A stretch of 64,000 bases of DNA from Rhipicephalus microplus (lineage: Eukaryota > Arthropoda > Arachnida > Ixodida > Ixodidae): NCBI RefSeq assembly GCF_043290135.1, contig NC_134710.1, positions 284,498,276 through 284,562,275 on the forward strand. The letters run 5' to 3'. Shown one piece after another: positions 9,721-21,937 of this stretch (its first letter is position 1; the number at the start of each line of letters is the position of its first letter). Under the pieces are notes generated by a model. That model worked only from the letters and a program-made list of their open reading frames with translations. It searched no databases and was not told the origin of the DNA. The position numbers and the translations under genes are program-made.

Positions 9721-10259
9721 CTCGACTTGGGGCTGTGCCATCCTCACCGTCACACTGCTTGTGTGCTGTTGATTATGTTCGGCTGTCACCGCAAACCACC
9801 ACGTTTGTGGCCTTAGCGATATCACCAGCTCTTGCTTGCGTTGACTACATAGTGTCTTTATTAATGAATGTGCTCTTGGCGCGAAGTGTTGCTGGGCCAC
9901 ATACCATCGTAACTATCGTGGACAACTACGTTCAGCTTCCGCTTCTCAACTTTAGTAGTTCGACCCAAGTTCTCCCGCAAGGCATTTCGTTAGGCCATGC
10001 TTCCCCCCTTGATGCATGTAACATTGTGGCATTGGACCCTGAAGACTGCTCGTCCCATATTGCAGCCAGCCGAGCATACGCACCTACCATTGAAATCACG
10101 ATAACGATTGCCCCTGATCTTTTGCCTTGTCAGGCTGTGCAACTCCACCACGTTCTGACCACCTACTGAGATATTTTCGACATTGATGACCGCCCTTTAG
10201 GTCAAACATCCGTCGTGCGTCATCAAATACATACCGGCGATGCTAGTCCTGTTAGACGG

Positions 10260-12800
10260 TGACCATATCGTGTTTCCCAGTCCGAACGCCAGGTCATACA
10301 ACGAGAAGTCGAGAAGATGCTCTACAAAGGAGTCATAGGTGCCTCTTCATCACCATGGGCGTCACCTGTTGTTTTATACAAAAAGAAGAATGACAGTTGG
10401 AGATTTTGCGTTGACTACCGTGCCTTAAACAAGATAACCCGCAAACACGTATATCCGCTGCCACGAATCGATGACACCCTTGACTGCCTTCATGGCACGC
10501 GATACTCCTCATCTATAGATCTGTGTTCGGGCTATTGGCAAAATTTTGTCGATGACTTAGACCGCGAAAAAACTGCCTTGGTCACAACGGATGGCCTTTA
10601 TTAGTTCAAGGTTATGCTATTTCGGCTGTGCAACGCCCCGGCAACGTTCGAACGCATGATGAACTCTCTTCTTCGTGGTTATCAATGGCACATCTGCCTT
10701 TGCTACCTCGACGGTGTGATTATTTTTCCCCAACATTTGAAAGCCACCTAACTTGTTTGTCGACCATTCTAGCCATTTTTCGGCGAGTGGGACTCGAGCT
10801 GAACTCGAAAAAGTGCAATTTCGGCCGACGAGAAATCACGGTTCTTGGTCAACGTGTAAGTGCTGCTGGCGTCCAACCAGACCCTGACAAGATTAGCGCT
10901 GTCAAGAACTTTCCTCTGCCTTCTACTACCAAACATGTTCATTGTTTTGTGGGCTTATGTTCGTACTTCTAACGTTTTATACGCAATTTTGCTACAATTG
11001 CACGACCACTCCCTGACCTTCTCAAAAAGAATGCGCCCTTCTCGTGGGGACAAGAACAAGCAGCTGTGTTGTCCACGCTGATCCAGCTGCTCACTTCACC
11101 ACCAATATTGGCTCATTTCGACCCGTCCGCGACGACTGAAGTTTGCACAGACGCTACTGTTCACGTCATCCGCACCATCCTCGCTCAACACAAGCGGGGG
11201 GGGGGGGACGCGTGTTATTGCGTATGCCAGCCGCCTTCTCTCCACATCTGAGCAAAACTCGATAACGGAGCTCGAGTGTCTTGCGTTGGTCTGGGCTGTA
11301 GCGAAATTTCGCCCCTACTTGTATGGCCGGGAGTTTTCAGTTATTACGGACCACCACGCTCTGTGTTGGTTGTCGTCACTCAAGGACCCAACTGGTCGCC
11401 TAGGTCGCTGAGCTCTACGTCTCCAGGAGTATAACTTCGAAGTACATTATAAGTTTGGCAGGTTACACCAAGATGCCTATTGTCTCTCGCGTTATCCGGT
11501 GGACCCTGCTAGCCTCGCTGTCCATGAGAGCGATTCTTGTGTGCTCGCCATATCCGAATTGTGCGACATCAGCACACAGCAGCGCTGGGACGCAACCCTC
11601 AAGACGGTCATTGAACGAGTATCTTAAGGACATTTCGACCCTTTGCTCCGTCAATATTTCCTCCACAATGAAATTCTGTAACACCGCGACATGAAGCCTG
11701 ATGGCCCGGAATTTTCGTTAGTTATTCCCCGATGTCACCATTCTTCAACATCTGCATGACGCTGCGCCGGCAGGACACCTGGGTTTTCACGCACCTATCA
11801 CCGCGTGCGGCAACGGTTCTTTTGGCCAGGCCTGTATAAATTTGTGCGCCGCTATGTCACTGCTTGCGAGCGCTGCCAGTGTCGCAAACATCCTGCTCTC
11901 CGTACGTCTGGCCTGCTCCAACCTATATCCCCCGGAACCAATCTTCCACGTCGGCCTCGACTTGGTCAGACCTTTCCGAACGTCCATGTTAGGCAACAAA
12001 TGAATCACTGTCGCAATTGACTATGTGACCAGATACGCTATAACTCGTGCCTTGCCAAGTAGCTGCGCTACAGACGTCGCAGACTTTCTACTGAATGACG
12101 TAATTTAGTGGCATGGGACTCCATGCCAGCTTCTGACGGATCTCGGCCGCTGTTTCCTCGCAAAAGTTATCGACGAAACCCTCCGTAGCTGCTCTACCGA
12201 ACATCATCTTACTACTGCCTACCATCCCCAGACCAACGGTCTCACAGAGCACCTCAACTGAGCTCTTATAGACATGCTGTCTATGTACGTATCTGCTGAT
12301 CACCGTGACAGGGACGCAATGCTCCCCTGCATTACGTTTGCGTACAATTCATCAAGGCATGACACCACCGGATATTCTCCGTTTTTTTCTTCTGTACGGC
12401 CGCAATCCTGCGTTGCCATTCGACACACTCCCTCCTTCTGATACTACCAAACCAACGGTGTATGCTCAGGACGTTGCTTCTCGAGCCCGCGTCGCTCGCC
12501 AAATCACGCACACTAGGCTCACTGCTTCTCAGGCCTCACAAAAAGCCCGCTACGATGACTGGCACCGTGACGTTGACTACCCTGCTCACTCTCTCGTCCT
12601 ACTTTAGACGCCGCATCGGCATAAAGGCTTGTGCGAGAAGCTCTTTGCACGATACACCAGGCCCTACAAAGTTCTCCGCAAGGTCACCGACTTCGACTAC
12701 CTCATCACTCCCGTTGAACCACACTCATCTTCTGCCACACCACCTACCGAGGTTGTTCATGTGTCGCGACTAAAACGCTACTACACTGCCATTCCTGATT
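10260..12800 (+). pseudogene. pol pseudogene of element C (RT, RNase H, integrase)
   Basis: Reverse transcriptase: SSPWASPVVLYKKKNDSWRF through [23 protein letters not shown] and the catalytic box, which reads YLDG at 10704-10715 instead of YLDD. RNase H is at about 11060-11480, including [19 protein letters not shown]. Integrase: RVRQRFFWPGLYKFVRRYVT and CERCQCRK at about 11800-11890, then a core and a C-terminal GPY/F-like part (YTRPYKVLRKVTDFDYLITP) ending with VVHVSRLKRYYTAIPD near 12800. The second catalytic Asp is lost and there are many stops and frameshifts, so it cannot work. Confidence 0.85.
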
Positions 12801-12813
12801 GACTTAGCCGCGC

Positions 12814-12856
12814 CGTGACGGCGCTTCGTGACGGCGCTTCGTGACGGCGCTTCCGC
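12814..12856 (+). repeat. Three tandem copies of GTGACGGCGCTTC
   Basis: A 13-bp unit is repeated three times just before the polypurine tract of element C, the last one ending CTTCCGCC. Probably replication slippage in the element's 3' untranslated part. Confidence 0.8.
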
Positions 12857-12865
12857 CGGGGGTGA

Positions 12866-13027
12866 TGCTACGAGGCAATGGGCATGGCTCCGCCATCGTA
12901 GACGCATCGATGAAGAAGAAGCCGATTCGGGTCGCGAGATTCTAGCAGCCCTGGATTGTCACACCTGCCCGTAAATATTGCAAATGCACTCGTTTCTCTC
13001 TTCTGAGTATTTTTAATCCCCGTAACA
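12866..13027 (+). repeat. 3' LTR of element C
   Basis: Runs from TGCTACGAGGCAATGGG to AATCCCCGTAACA, collinear with the 5' LTR with scattered substitutions. It is preceded by GCCGGGGGTGA, the likely polypurine tract. Confidence 0.87.
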
Positions 13028-13525
13028 ATATTAGCGCATCGGCGTTAAACAGCTCACACCGCAGAAATTCCGGTGTCGGTGTCGAGGCAAGTGAGGAAAA
13101 AGTCCGCGTCCTCAGTGAGCGAAAAAACGCAAGACACGTGCAAATGAATATTCAAACTCTTCAATTTGAGCAGCTTATCAAATGTTCTGCGTGACGAGGA
13201 GGGGTTTTGTCACATAGTTATGTCATTGCATGGAGTTGATTCAGAAAAAACTACAAGACTATCATGCAGCACGAGGAGTCAGCTTCACGCATGTAATATT
13301 GCGTGGCAGAAGACAGCAATCACACCAGCCGTTCACTCATGTGAACCAGGCACGATGCCACTAGGCCCGTGCCCACCCACTCACTCCTACACCCCGGAAT
13401 TTTTTTTCCGCCAAAGCGTAGCGAGAAATGACCATTTCAAAGGGGCCCCTCCTGAAATCAGAGGTACTCCTCCTCCAAGAAAAAACTTTCTGCTACGCGC
13501 CTGATAACTATCCAACGAGTTCGCG
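13028..13525. other. No gene seen
   Basis: Unique-looking sequence with one short frame (13166-13504) that resembles nothing I know. No repeat structure recognised. Confidence 0.45.
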
Positions 13526-13537
13526 ATTGTGCATCGA

Positions 13538-13751
13538 TTGATTGAGTGATTTGTGGGGTTTAACGTCCCAAAACCACTATATGATTATGAGAGACGCCGT
13601 AGTGGAGGGCTCCGGAAATATTGACCACCTGGGGTTCTTTAACCTGCACCCAAATCTGAGCACACGGGCCTACAACATTTCCGCCTCCATCGGAAATGCA
13701 GCCGCCGCAGCCGGGATTCGAACCCGCGACCTGCGGGTCAGCAGCCGAGTA
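13538..13751 (-). mobile_element. tRNA-derived SINE, Ruka-like, 5'-truncated
   Basis: On the minus strand it reads from ACTCGGCTGCTGACCCGC through the B box GGTTCGAATCC, then TTGTAGGCCCGTGTGCTCAG, the CCACTACGGCGTCTCTCATA core and a (TCAA)n-type tail. ATTGTGCATCGA (13526-13537) and ATTGTGGATCGA (13752-13763) flank it as a 12-bp target duplication with one mismatch. The A box is missing. It matches the fuller copy at 17571-17796. Confidence 0.85.
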
Positions 13752-13763
13752 ATTGTGGATCGA

Positions 13764-16099
13764 GTGGTGCAAGCCGGTGTAATTATTCGTCATTATCCGC
13801 AATAGCATCATCAAAGCGTGCAGGTTCGAAATTGTTCGGACATGTAGTGGGCCCTTCGCCTATTCCCAAAAGCAAGAGCTATGGCAAAGTTGGCCCTTCT
13901 CAACTGCACTTCCAGTAAGCATTCTAGGTAAAACGCCTAGTGTCACGCCGCAGCTTCTGCTTGGAAGCGAAGCGACGCTAGCAATTCAGAGTGTTTCGCA
14001 CGGAGCCCGATTACGCTATCGTGTTTCACCCTCGAATCAAGCTTTTGCAAGTTTTGTTGATAATTAATGTGGACTCATTAGCAATAATATCAGTATTTTT
14101 GGTAGCCCTAACATTGTGTGATATGTCAAATTGCCTTAATGCTTAACGAAGCGGCTTGGAGTCGGTTTTTGCTACTACTTGAGGACTTCGGAACCACCCG
14201 ATAGGGCAGGACAGCCAAAGCGCCAACACTACTGTTGACTTACCGTCTCCCGCGCTTTTGGTTTACTACTAGACTTGTTACAACAGCTTGATTCCCACTG
14301 CAAGTAGTCGCATAATTAAGCATTCAGTACTGTGATATGCAGACCGCCATCAACTGCCGTGGACCCCACGGCTGGTGCTGTAGGTAATCTAGAACGCATA
14401 AACGGACATTTTTCCCACAGAAACGCGTGTATAACTTTGCGCAAGGGTTGCGCTATCACTTCTGTGTTGAAGTCATGCCTACAGTCCTCGACCCGCTTTC
14501 GGTTAGGCATAATTTTACCGAATCATTGATTTTCAGCCTACAATTGTTTCTGTTTCATCAAGTAATGCAAAAATATAGCTACAAAAATATTTCAACCGTC
14601 GGTCTGTGTGGCTAGCTATCGGTCCAGTCGAGTGCATGAATTGTCTATAGAGATGCAAGTCGATAAGATTACGAATATGTACACAAATGCCACATGTCAG
14701 CTTGAACGCTATGTTTCGTTTAAATGAACTAGAACGCATCCATTTTCTGGCTTTTCTTGCGGCAAGCTTTAGGTCTCCACCAAAGAGCGAAGGCTGCTTT
14801 TAACGGTGGTAATGTGATCCGAACACAGCCTGATTACGAAATGAGGCTCTACTTTTGTTGTCACCGCCTCAGAGAAAGATCGGTGCACGGTGCGGTCACA
14901 CCATCTCTTGAAGGCGTTGCGATGGTGCGCTGTGGTTTTTCCCACGTTTACAAGATGGCATGGCCAGGAGTCTACTTTTATGCAACAGAGTAGCACACTT
15001 GTTTATCAACGCCGCAAGTAACCATGCTCCGCGGAGAAGCTGGCGCACCGGCTGCACGGCGGAAAGCAGTCGCCGTCTACCTGGAATCAATCAAGTGACC
15101 GTCGTGTGCTCTGTAGCTCGTTAGCTATGAACTGGTGCTTTTATTTGCTTTAGACACATACCCACAAGCTTCGACAGCAAGGCATTTGCAGAGATTAGGC
15201 ATTATTTTTGAAAATTATACTCAAATAATAAATGCTGAAGGCTTCGTGGGGCAGTCCTTAAACCTCGGAAGACCTATATTTTGTATTTGTGTGTTGTTCC
15301 TCATCTTTCATAGCCAGCGCCAAGTGATCATGTGGCAGCGGCGGTGCCCGTTATTCGGTCCTACGCTACGGCTTTGCTCTTTGCATTACCGGGCAGACTA
15401 AAAAGTGCTTTTGAACTCTCGCGGCACAGTTGCGAAGGCAGGTGTTGAAACGCGAGGCACGTCAACTGGCGATCGGCGACAAGCTTCGTCGTCAGCCACA
15501 GGTTTGAGCAACTCCCCTGCAAAAACAGAGCGCGGCTTCGCCACGTCATATGGTTGCTAACAACACCAGATGGCAGACCTATGCGCCAATCTGCCCCCGT
15601 CGCAAGCATATGCAGTTACTTTATTCCGGATGTTTCCTCACAAACATGCAGTTGATGCATCACTAATTATCCATACCTAAAGGCAGAAACATTTGCGCAA
15701 GCGTAAGGTGTTCATTCATACTTAGAAAAATATGACACCCGTGACACGTTACCTCACGTTCCCGGGCTTGACAAAAACACGTCGAAGCGTTCGTTGTCTC
15801 TTCTAACGACAGGTTTTCTTTGTTTTCAGCCAGCGGTAGCTCATATAGTTGCCTAAAGTTCAAGTACCAAGCAGCGGCGTGCAAGCAGACAAGAATAGCG
15901 AGCTCTCCGCTTCTCGCGTTTGCCGCTCCGGCATGGCCTCTGAAATGGCGGGCGCGCCGCACGCACCGCTCTACCATAACCGCACGCTTGCCATCTCGGG
16001 GGCCATGGCTCCAGAGTCACAGTTCGGCCGTGGTTCTGCAGATGGTGCGGCCAGAACGCCCGCTGCAGCTCCCCGCGCTGACACACCCACGGCGCCGAT
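13764..16099. other. No gene or element recognised
   Basis: A 2.3-kb stretch of mixed composition with only short unconvincing frames. I cannot assign any of it to a known family. Confidence 0.45.
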
Positions 16100-17949
16100 A
16101 GTAGCCGTTTCCCCTCCTGTCTATTTTTATTCCGTGCCCTCTCCTCTGCATTCGTTTCCTTTTATATTCACTCCAACCTCCTCTCTCGCCTCACACATTC
16201 CTTGCCAGTGCCCTTGTCTATTTTCTTGCCACGTTCCCGTCTAGGCACGCTTTTTCTCACTTCAAGGATACAAACTAGCCCGCCAACGTAAGTTAGCAAT
16301 TCCTTCTTCTGATACCCTAGTTGTACGGTGCCTTACTTTCTACCTTTCTCCTCAACCTCACTTTCTTTCGCCATTCACCTCTCCCTCCTCCTTGCTCAAC
16401 GCATCACTCATTCCTGGTCTGACGCTGCTTCGTTTTACTATGCTTTACTTGCCCTTTCCTCAACCTCGCTTCCCCTTTTCGTACGCGTCCCCTCTCGTCC
16501 TCCCGTCTTACTCATTCATCGCCCTATTACTCCACTGTTCCACTATTTCCTACTATCTCCTCTCTTTCTCACGCCCTCTCTCATTTCTCTTCTACTCATT
16601 CTCCTCCTCCCGAGACTTATTCGTGCGTTGCCTTAACGTTCAATCACTTTACTATGCTTTAATCTTGCCCTCCTCCTCGCTTCTTTTTCCCTTTCATCCA
16701 TTCGCATTCATCCCCTCCATCATTTCACTCACTCCCTACCTTGTCCTATATTTCCTTTCTTGAGCTTTGCCCTCTTCCTATTCAGCCATCTCCTGCACCC
16801 ACTTCTCTTTCCCATTCGCCTCCCTCCTCACCTAACGCATTCTTTATCTTGTAAGTCATTGCTTTACTATGTTCTACTATCTCCTTTCTCATCTTCAATG
16901 TTTCGCTCACTTCTAATTTCTGTTAACCTCCCGCCTCCTTCCCTTCGTCTTTGTCATTCCTTGCTTGACAATTCATTGCTTTATTACATGACTGTCCCTT
17001 CTCACCCTCATCATTACTTCTTTTCCTCGTTCACCTTTCCTCTTTCTCTAACCTGACTCGTTACTTCTTTTGACACTTCATTGCTTTGATATCCAACGGC
17101 TCATTCTAGGGACCAAATTTATGCTTCGCTCACCACTTCTTATTCCTCACTTTCGCTTTCATTTCTCTTCCGCCTCCAAGCTCCTCCTGCTTCTCCTCGA
17201 CATCTCATTGCTTTGCGATGCTTCCTCTCTTTTCTAAGAGTATCCCTCGCCCCCACCTCACTTCACCGTATCGTTCTCTCGACTTCTCACTGCTAATTAT
17301 TTGCCATGACACTTCGTTGTCTGTCCTCTTCTCGTAACTCATTGGCTTTGGCACACTATTCTCTTCGCACCTTTGCTCTCTTCTTCCTATCTCTCACCCT
17401 CACCCCATTTCCCGTTTCGTGCTGTCATCTTCTCTTCGCTTTATTCATTATTTGCTAGGCATTTCATCCCCTACATATATTCATTCTCCATTTCCCGTCA
17501 GCTCCCTCACCCATTTTAAGTTTCGTTTTCTCTCTTACACTCACCTGATTCACTATTAGCCTTGACACAGCCCTGCCGAGGTGGTCTAGTGGCTAAGGTA
17601 CTCGGCTGCTGACCCGCAGGTCGCGGGATCGCATCTTGGCTGCGCCGGCTGCAATTCCGATAGAGGTGAAAATGCTGTAGGCCCGTGTGCTGAGATTTGG
17701 TTGCACGGTAAACAACCCCAGGTAGTAGAAATTTCCGGAGCCCTTCACTACAGCGTCTCTTATATTTTGGAACGTTAAACCCCACAAATCTATTTCCCTT
17801 GACACGGTATCTTTGCTCTCTCTTTCCTATCTCTCGCTCTCACCCCTTTTCCGTTTCTTGTTCTAATCTTTCCCTCATCTCATTGAATATTTTCTTTCTC
17901 ATTTCGTTGTCTTGGCATTGTTTGCCCTCTCATTCGTACCTCTCACCTT
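16100..17949 (+). repeat. Pyrimidine-rich degenerate tandem repeat tract
   Basis: The plus strand is strongly C/T-rich over about 1.6 kb (excluding the SINE). A motif CATTGCTTTACTATG and variants recur near 16430, 16640, 16855, 16970, 17075 and 17205, spaced roughly 100-215 bp apart. A longer block (CACCTTTGCTCTC, then TCCTATCTCTC and CACCCC) occurs near 17370 and again near 17808. Long frames here are by-products of missing purines, not genes. The tract is cut by a SINE and by the insertion of element B. Confidence 0.7.
17571..17796 (+). mobile_element. tRNA-derived SINE, Ruka-like, full length
   Basis: It has a complete tRNA-like head with A box GTGGTCTAGTGGCTAAGG and B box GGTCGCGGGATCGCATC, then the body CTGTAGGCCCGTGTGCTGAG, TTCCGGAGCCCTTCACTAC and AACGTTAAACCCCACAAATC. 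CCTTGACACAG (17560-17570) and CCTTGACACGG (17797-17807) are an 11-bp target duplication with one mismatch. I recognise the body as a common ixodid SINE; it moves with LINE enzymes. Confidence 0.9.
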
Positions 17950-19077
17950 TGTCACGGGTCCCGTTAATTAGGGAGGCGATCGCCGGGCTAATTTCAAGGG
18001 CCGAAGTATCGGCCCCCCAAACCGCACCACGAAAGCGTGGACAATTTAGAAGTGGTTCTTTTTGGCGCGCCAGCGGACGCCGGCTCTGGCCCAAAGAGCA
18101 AGTCAGAGCCGAGAGTTGATAAACAAAACAGAATTATATTCTCAATAATGGCAGATCAAAATAATACACAAGTATGCACACTCCACAATAGTTGAATACA
18201 ATATGTCTCCCACCAAACAACGTACTACACAGTACAATCAGCCACACTCGAACAACGGAAACAGACAACAATAAGCACTACAATGCAGTCACATGCATTG
18301 AACAACCAAGACACTTAAAGACTGAAGAGATAGAAAACCTATTCAGTTCAAAGTTCTTGGAACAAAAGTCTAGATGATACTCTTCTGAGAATCACTCACT
18401 CAAAGTCCAGCGTTGTTGTCGTTCTACTGCCCCCGAAGTTTCTCTTCCAGGAAACCTCGCGTCTTCAATTGGCCACTCTCCAAGCTTCAAGCTTCTTCGC
18501 CGGAAGCACGTCGGCTTCACACACGCAGCTGTTGCCACGCGTCTTCGCTCAATAGCGGTAGACACACGCTCTTGCCTGTAGCTCGAGCTTTCACCCCTCA
18601 GGTGGAAATCATCTTCTTCTCCTGCTTTGTCTCTACGGACAAAACCTTCGCCAAATACTTGGCGGAATCCCTACGCGCTCTGGCGCTAACTTCCGTCTTC
18701 TCTTGATCTCTCACCTCGGCTGCTCCATTAAATACCTTCCGCGCGAGATTCCAGAAAGTTCGCGTCATTTCGTCGGCGCGATACGCAGCGAAGGCTGGGG
18801 AGAGGGCGAGACGGTTCGAATGCCATCCGCGACGGATGACTGAACCCGGCATCACCACGCCCCTTTCCATCTAGAACATTCGAGTGCTTGTTCGGCCGCT
18901 GTTGTGGGGTGAGGAGGTTCGTGGGCGAACCTACGCTTCCGGGAGGGGAGGGTCGCGCGCCCGGGGAGCCCTTGGATGCTTGTTTTCTCTTTTTTTTCGT
19001 TGACCTCGTGGCGTCTCTCCCGCGTTTCGTCGCGAGAATTTGGCGGCGCGCCCTTTTTGAGCGCTCGTTCTGTGACA
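17950..19077 (-). repeat. 3' LTR of element B, complete
   Basis: 1128 bp, starting TGTCACAGAACGAGCGC at 19077 and ending CGGGACCCGTGACA at 17950, with inverted ends TGTCAC/GTGACA. It is the cleanest LTR of the family in the window and defines the ends of the element A LTRs. Confidence 0.9.
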
Positions 19078-19093
19078 CTGCCCCCCCCCTTTA
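19078..19093 (-). promoter_or_regulatory. Polypurine tract of element B
   Basis: The minus strand reads TTAAAGGGGGGGGGCAG directly before the LTR start. Confidence 0.82.
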
Positions 19094-19406
19094 AGAATAT
19101 TATCTCATAATATTCAAAACCACACAACGAGCACGAACAGTCACCACACACTCTCACAGACTGTAACACAATCCGTCGCTCATGACACTTCACATTCACA
19201 ATGGATCACTCAATACAGCTGTACATTGCAATTCAATCTCACAACACATAGAGTATAGTCACAGGTACATGAATACAATGCTCCATCACATACTCCAAAC
19301 AATACAAATAAAGAAAGCTCTCATTACCACAATTGTACAATACTATACATCACATCACCGCAACAAACATGTTGATTCGCTCGACATACAGTTGTGACAC
19401 AAGATA

Positions 19407-19551
19407 AATGTTGTAGGCCCGTGTACTCAGATTTGGGTGCACGTTAAAGAACACCAGGTGGTCAAAATTTCCGGAGCCCTCCACTACGGCGTCTCTCATA
19501 ATCAAACTGTGGTTTTGGGACGTTAAACCCCACAAATCAATCAATCAATCA
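19407..19551 (+). mobile_element. SINE fragment (Ruka-like) inside element B
   Basis: A 5'-truncated copy running from TGTTGTAGGCCCGTG to the (AATC)n tail, opposite in orientation to element B. ACAAGATA (about 19399-19406) and ACAAGAATA (about 19552-19560) look like an imperfect target duplication. Element A lacks any insert at this place, so the SINE arrived after B. Confidence 0.85.
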
Positions 19552-19560
19552 ACAAGAATA

Positions 19561-21734
19561 TTAACACAACATATGGCACTCAGCCCTGCCAAACACATTC
19601 CGATTTGACCTCAGCACGTATCCTGTGCATTTCGAGCTGCGCTTGCGCCCTTTCTTGCGGTGCTCTCTCAATCTCTTCTTACTGTTTTTGCTCGTTTTGT
19701 TCCGGCGAGCCCCTTCCAACGACGGTATCTGAGGCGGCGTCTCAGCCATTGTTGTCACTTCCGACACTGTTAACGGGTGATAACGTTCAACCGATCCTAT
19801 TCGGTCATTCACTCGCTTGTTTATGTCACGACATTCTACCTGGCTGGCCGACTCCGTCACCTTTACATTCGCGGTCAGTTGAGGTCGAGCCGACGTAAGT
19901 CCAGCTGCCCAGAACGTAGACTCATTCAATACGATCATGTTCTCATTCGCTGTCTCTTGCACCGCGGCTTCACCTTGGGCTCTAGTGAGATCCGTCACGG
20001 GCTGCTCCTTCACTGTATCTCGCGGTCGCGGGGTTGGCGAGGGCTCTATCTTAGGGTCTTCTCTCAAACATTCCGGATCATTTGGTCCTCGCGCCCCGTC
20101 GATGTTTCCGATGACAAGGTCGTACAGGGGGGTCGTCATGAATAAAGCAGTAACCTTCCCGCTGAAGTACGGGGTTTCAAACTCAATTTCTGCTTCGGGA
20201 AGCATCCGAACCGTACGGTCAATTAGGCAAACCGGTTTTGTTTTGCCTGTTAACTCACTTTCCCGTATCAAATTTCTCCGCACGATAACAGTGGAGCTGC
20301 CGGTATCTCTTAACACCGTAATCTTTTTGTCCGCAACTTTTCCAGGCAGCGTTGGCATTCCCTTCGAAACACCGGTTGGCTGTTTTGTCATTACAGAACC
20401 CACAATAGGGATTTTCTCCCCATTTTTCAACTCTACGAATCCGTCGGTGACGGCATTATCATCGGATTTCGGTGCTGCTAGCCCACACACCTGGTGAGTG
20501 ACTCGCTCCGTTTCGACATGCGTCTGCTTTGTGCCCAGTCTGACCACACTTGAAACATTTTACAACCGTGGGGCTCGTGAAGTTAGTTCGGCAGTTTTTA
20601 GCACGGTGACCCACTCGGTTACACAAAAAACATCGCGGAATGCTCTCCGGTGCACGCTTCTTTTCTTCGGGAGCCACTTTCTTCGAATCTTCAGGACACT
20701 CCTTCTTGACCCTGGCCAAATTAGTTCCACCTTGCGCTTCCAAGAATTGATCAGCCTATTCGAGCATGCCTTCAAGTGACTCAGCCTTCCTCTCTTTCAA
20801 GTACAGCGACAGGCTTGGGTGGCAACTAGTAAGAAATTGTTCTCTAATTATGAGCTCTCTAAGCTAATCGTACTCCTGCGCTGTCCCTGAAAGTTCAATC
20901 CATCTATCGAAATAATGGCTAAGTCGGGCGGCGTACTGCGTAGCCGTCTCACCATCAGCTGGCTTTCCTGTCCGAATCTGTCCCGGAATCTTTCCACAGT
21001 AAATATAAATCGCTTCAGCAATGCAGTTTTCACCTTTGCATAGTTGGCTGCATCGGTCGGCGTCAGCCTGCCGTACACACTGAGCGCTTCACCACTCAAG
21101 CAAGTACTCAAAGCAGTTGCGCATTGATGTTCCGGCCAATTCTGGCTCCTCGCAATCGTCTCAAATTTGTGAAGGTCCGCGTCAAGGTCGTCCTTCTTTT
21201 CATAAAACGCTACGAGCAGCTTGCTTGGGTTGAAGCAGAAGCCGTGGTCCTCCCGTTCGCTGCGTTCAAATCTATCCTGGACCCGAGCTTCACTTCGCTG
21301 CTGCAAACGGAGCCGCTCGAGTTCCATCTCGTGCTGTCGCTGCCGTTCCCTTTCCTCTCTTTCTTCTTTCGCCCTCTCAGATGCCAGTCTTTCTCTCTCC
21401 AGCCCTAACTTCAATTTCTGCTCTCTTTCTTCTCTCGCCCTTTCGGCTGCCAACTTTTCTCTCTCCAGCTCCAACTTCAATTGCTGCTCTCTTTCTTCAT
21501 TCGCCCTTTCAGCGGCCTGTCTTTCTCTCTCCAACTCAGCTGCTTTATCTTCATTGCCCTCTCAGCTGCCAACCTCTCTCGTTCCAACTCAGCTGCTTTT
21601 TCTTCCTTGGCTCTCTCAGCTGCCAACCTCTCTCTCTCCACCGCCTCTTTCTCCTTCTGGCTTATTCATTTCCGTAGTTCGGCGCCAGAAAGACCCATAT
21701 TCTCACCAAGAGCAACTAACTTTTCGAGATCCAT
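19561..21734 (-). pseudogene. gag-protease pseudogene of element B
   Basis: The ATG at 21734 opens MDLEKLVALGENMGLSGAEL, then a coiled coil of ERERLAAERAKEE-type repeats, a SCAN-like capsid region (about 21100-20800), two intact CCHC knuckles (20591-20632 and 20516-20557) and a protease with DTGS at 20296-20307 followed by LVIGNIDGAR. The C-terminus is basic (KKRLREHRKKGRKRSSK) and ends at 19561. Damage: a TGA replaces the Trp codon just after GAELRK, a 1-base loss near 20975 shifts the capsid frame, a TAG lies near 20864, and another shift separates the knuckles from the protease. The knuckles and protease are better kept than in element A. No pol follows. Confidence 0.87.
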
Positions 21735-21910
21735 GGTGTCTCGCAAATAAAACCTTGCCGCGTGCAAAAAATATCTGCCTAAATCAGTATATCGGAACAC
21801 TCTTCTGCACTCGTTAACGAGAACACTGAGCAACACACAAAATCGTTCCGATAGCACTATCCACAACTCGAGGCTCTTTCTCACTACTTTAGACACACTG
21901 TGCACCAAAA

Positions 21911-21930
21911 GGTCCTCGTCGCGGACGCCA
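21911..21930 (-). promoter_or_regulatory. Candidate primer-binding site of element B
   Basis: The minus strand reads TGGCGTCCGCGACGAGGACC seven bases after the LTR end. TGGCG starts are common in Ty3 and retroviral primer sites. The tRNA is not identified. Element A has lost this site. Confidence 0.45.
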
Positions 21931-21937
21931 GATTAAT

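Larger units (their letters stand above)
7836..13027 (+). mobile_element. LTR retrotransposon C (Ty3/Gypsy), full length but decayed
   Basis: Short LTRs of 161 and 162 bp flank gag, protease, reverse transcriptase, RNase H and integrase in Ty3/Gypsy order. ATAT lies on both sides (7832-7835 and 13028-13031), a plausible but low-complexity 4-bp target duplication. The primer-binding site follows the 5' LTR and a G-rich tract precedes the 3' LTR. Many stops and frameshifts make it inactive. Confidence 0.88.

Noticed and set aside
16328..17056. Three consecutive frames of about 100 codons
   Set aside because: They lie in the pyrimidine-rich tract, where stop codons are rare on the plus strand; there is no domain or consistent frame.
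21124..21817. Plus-strand frames opposite element B gag
   Set aside because: Same antisense effect of the purine-rich coiled-coil array.
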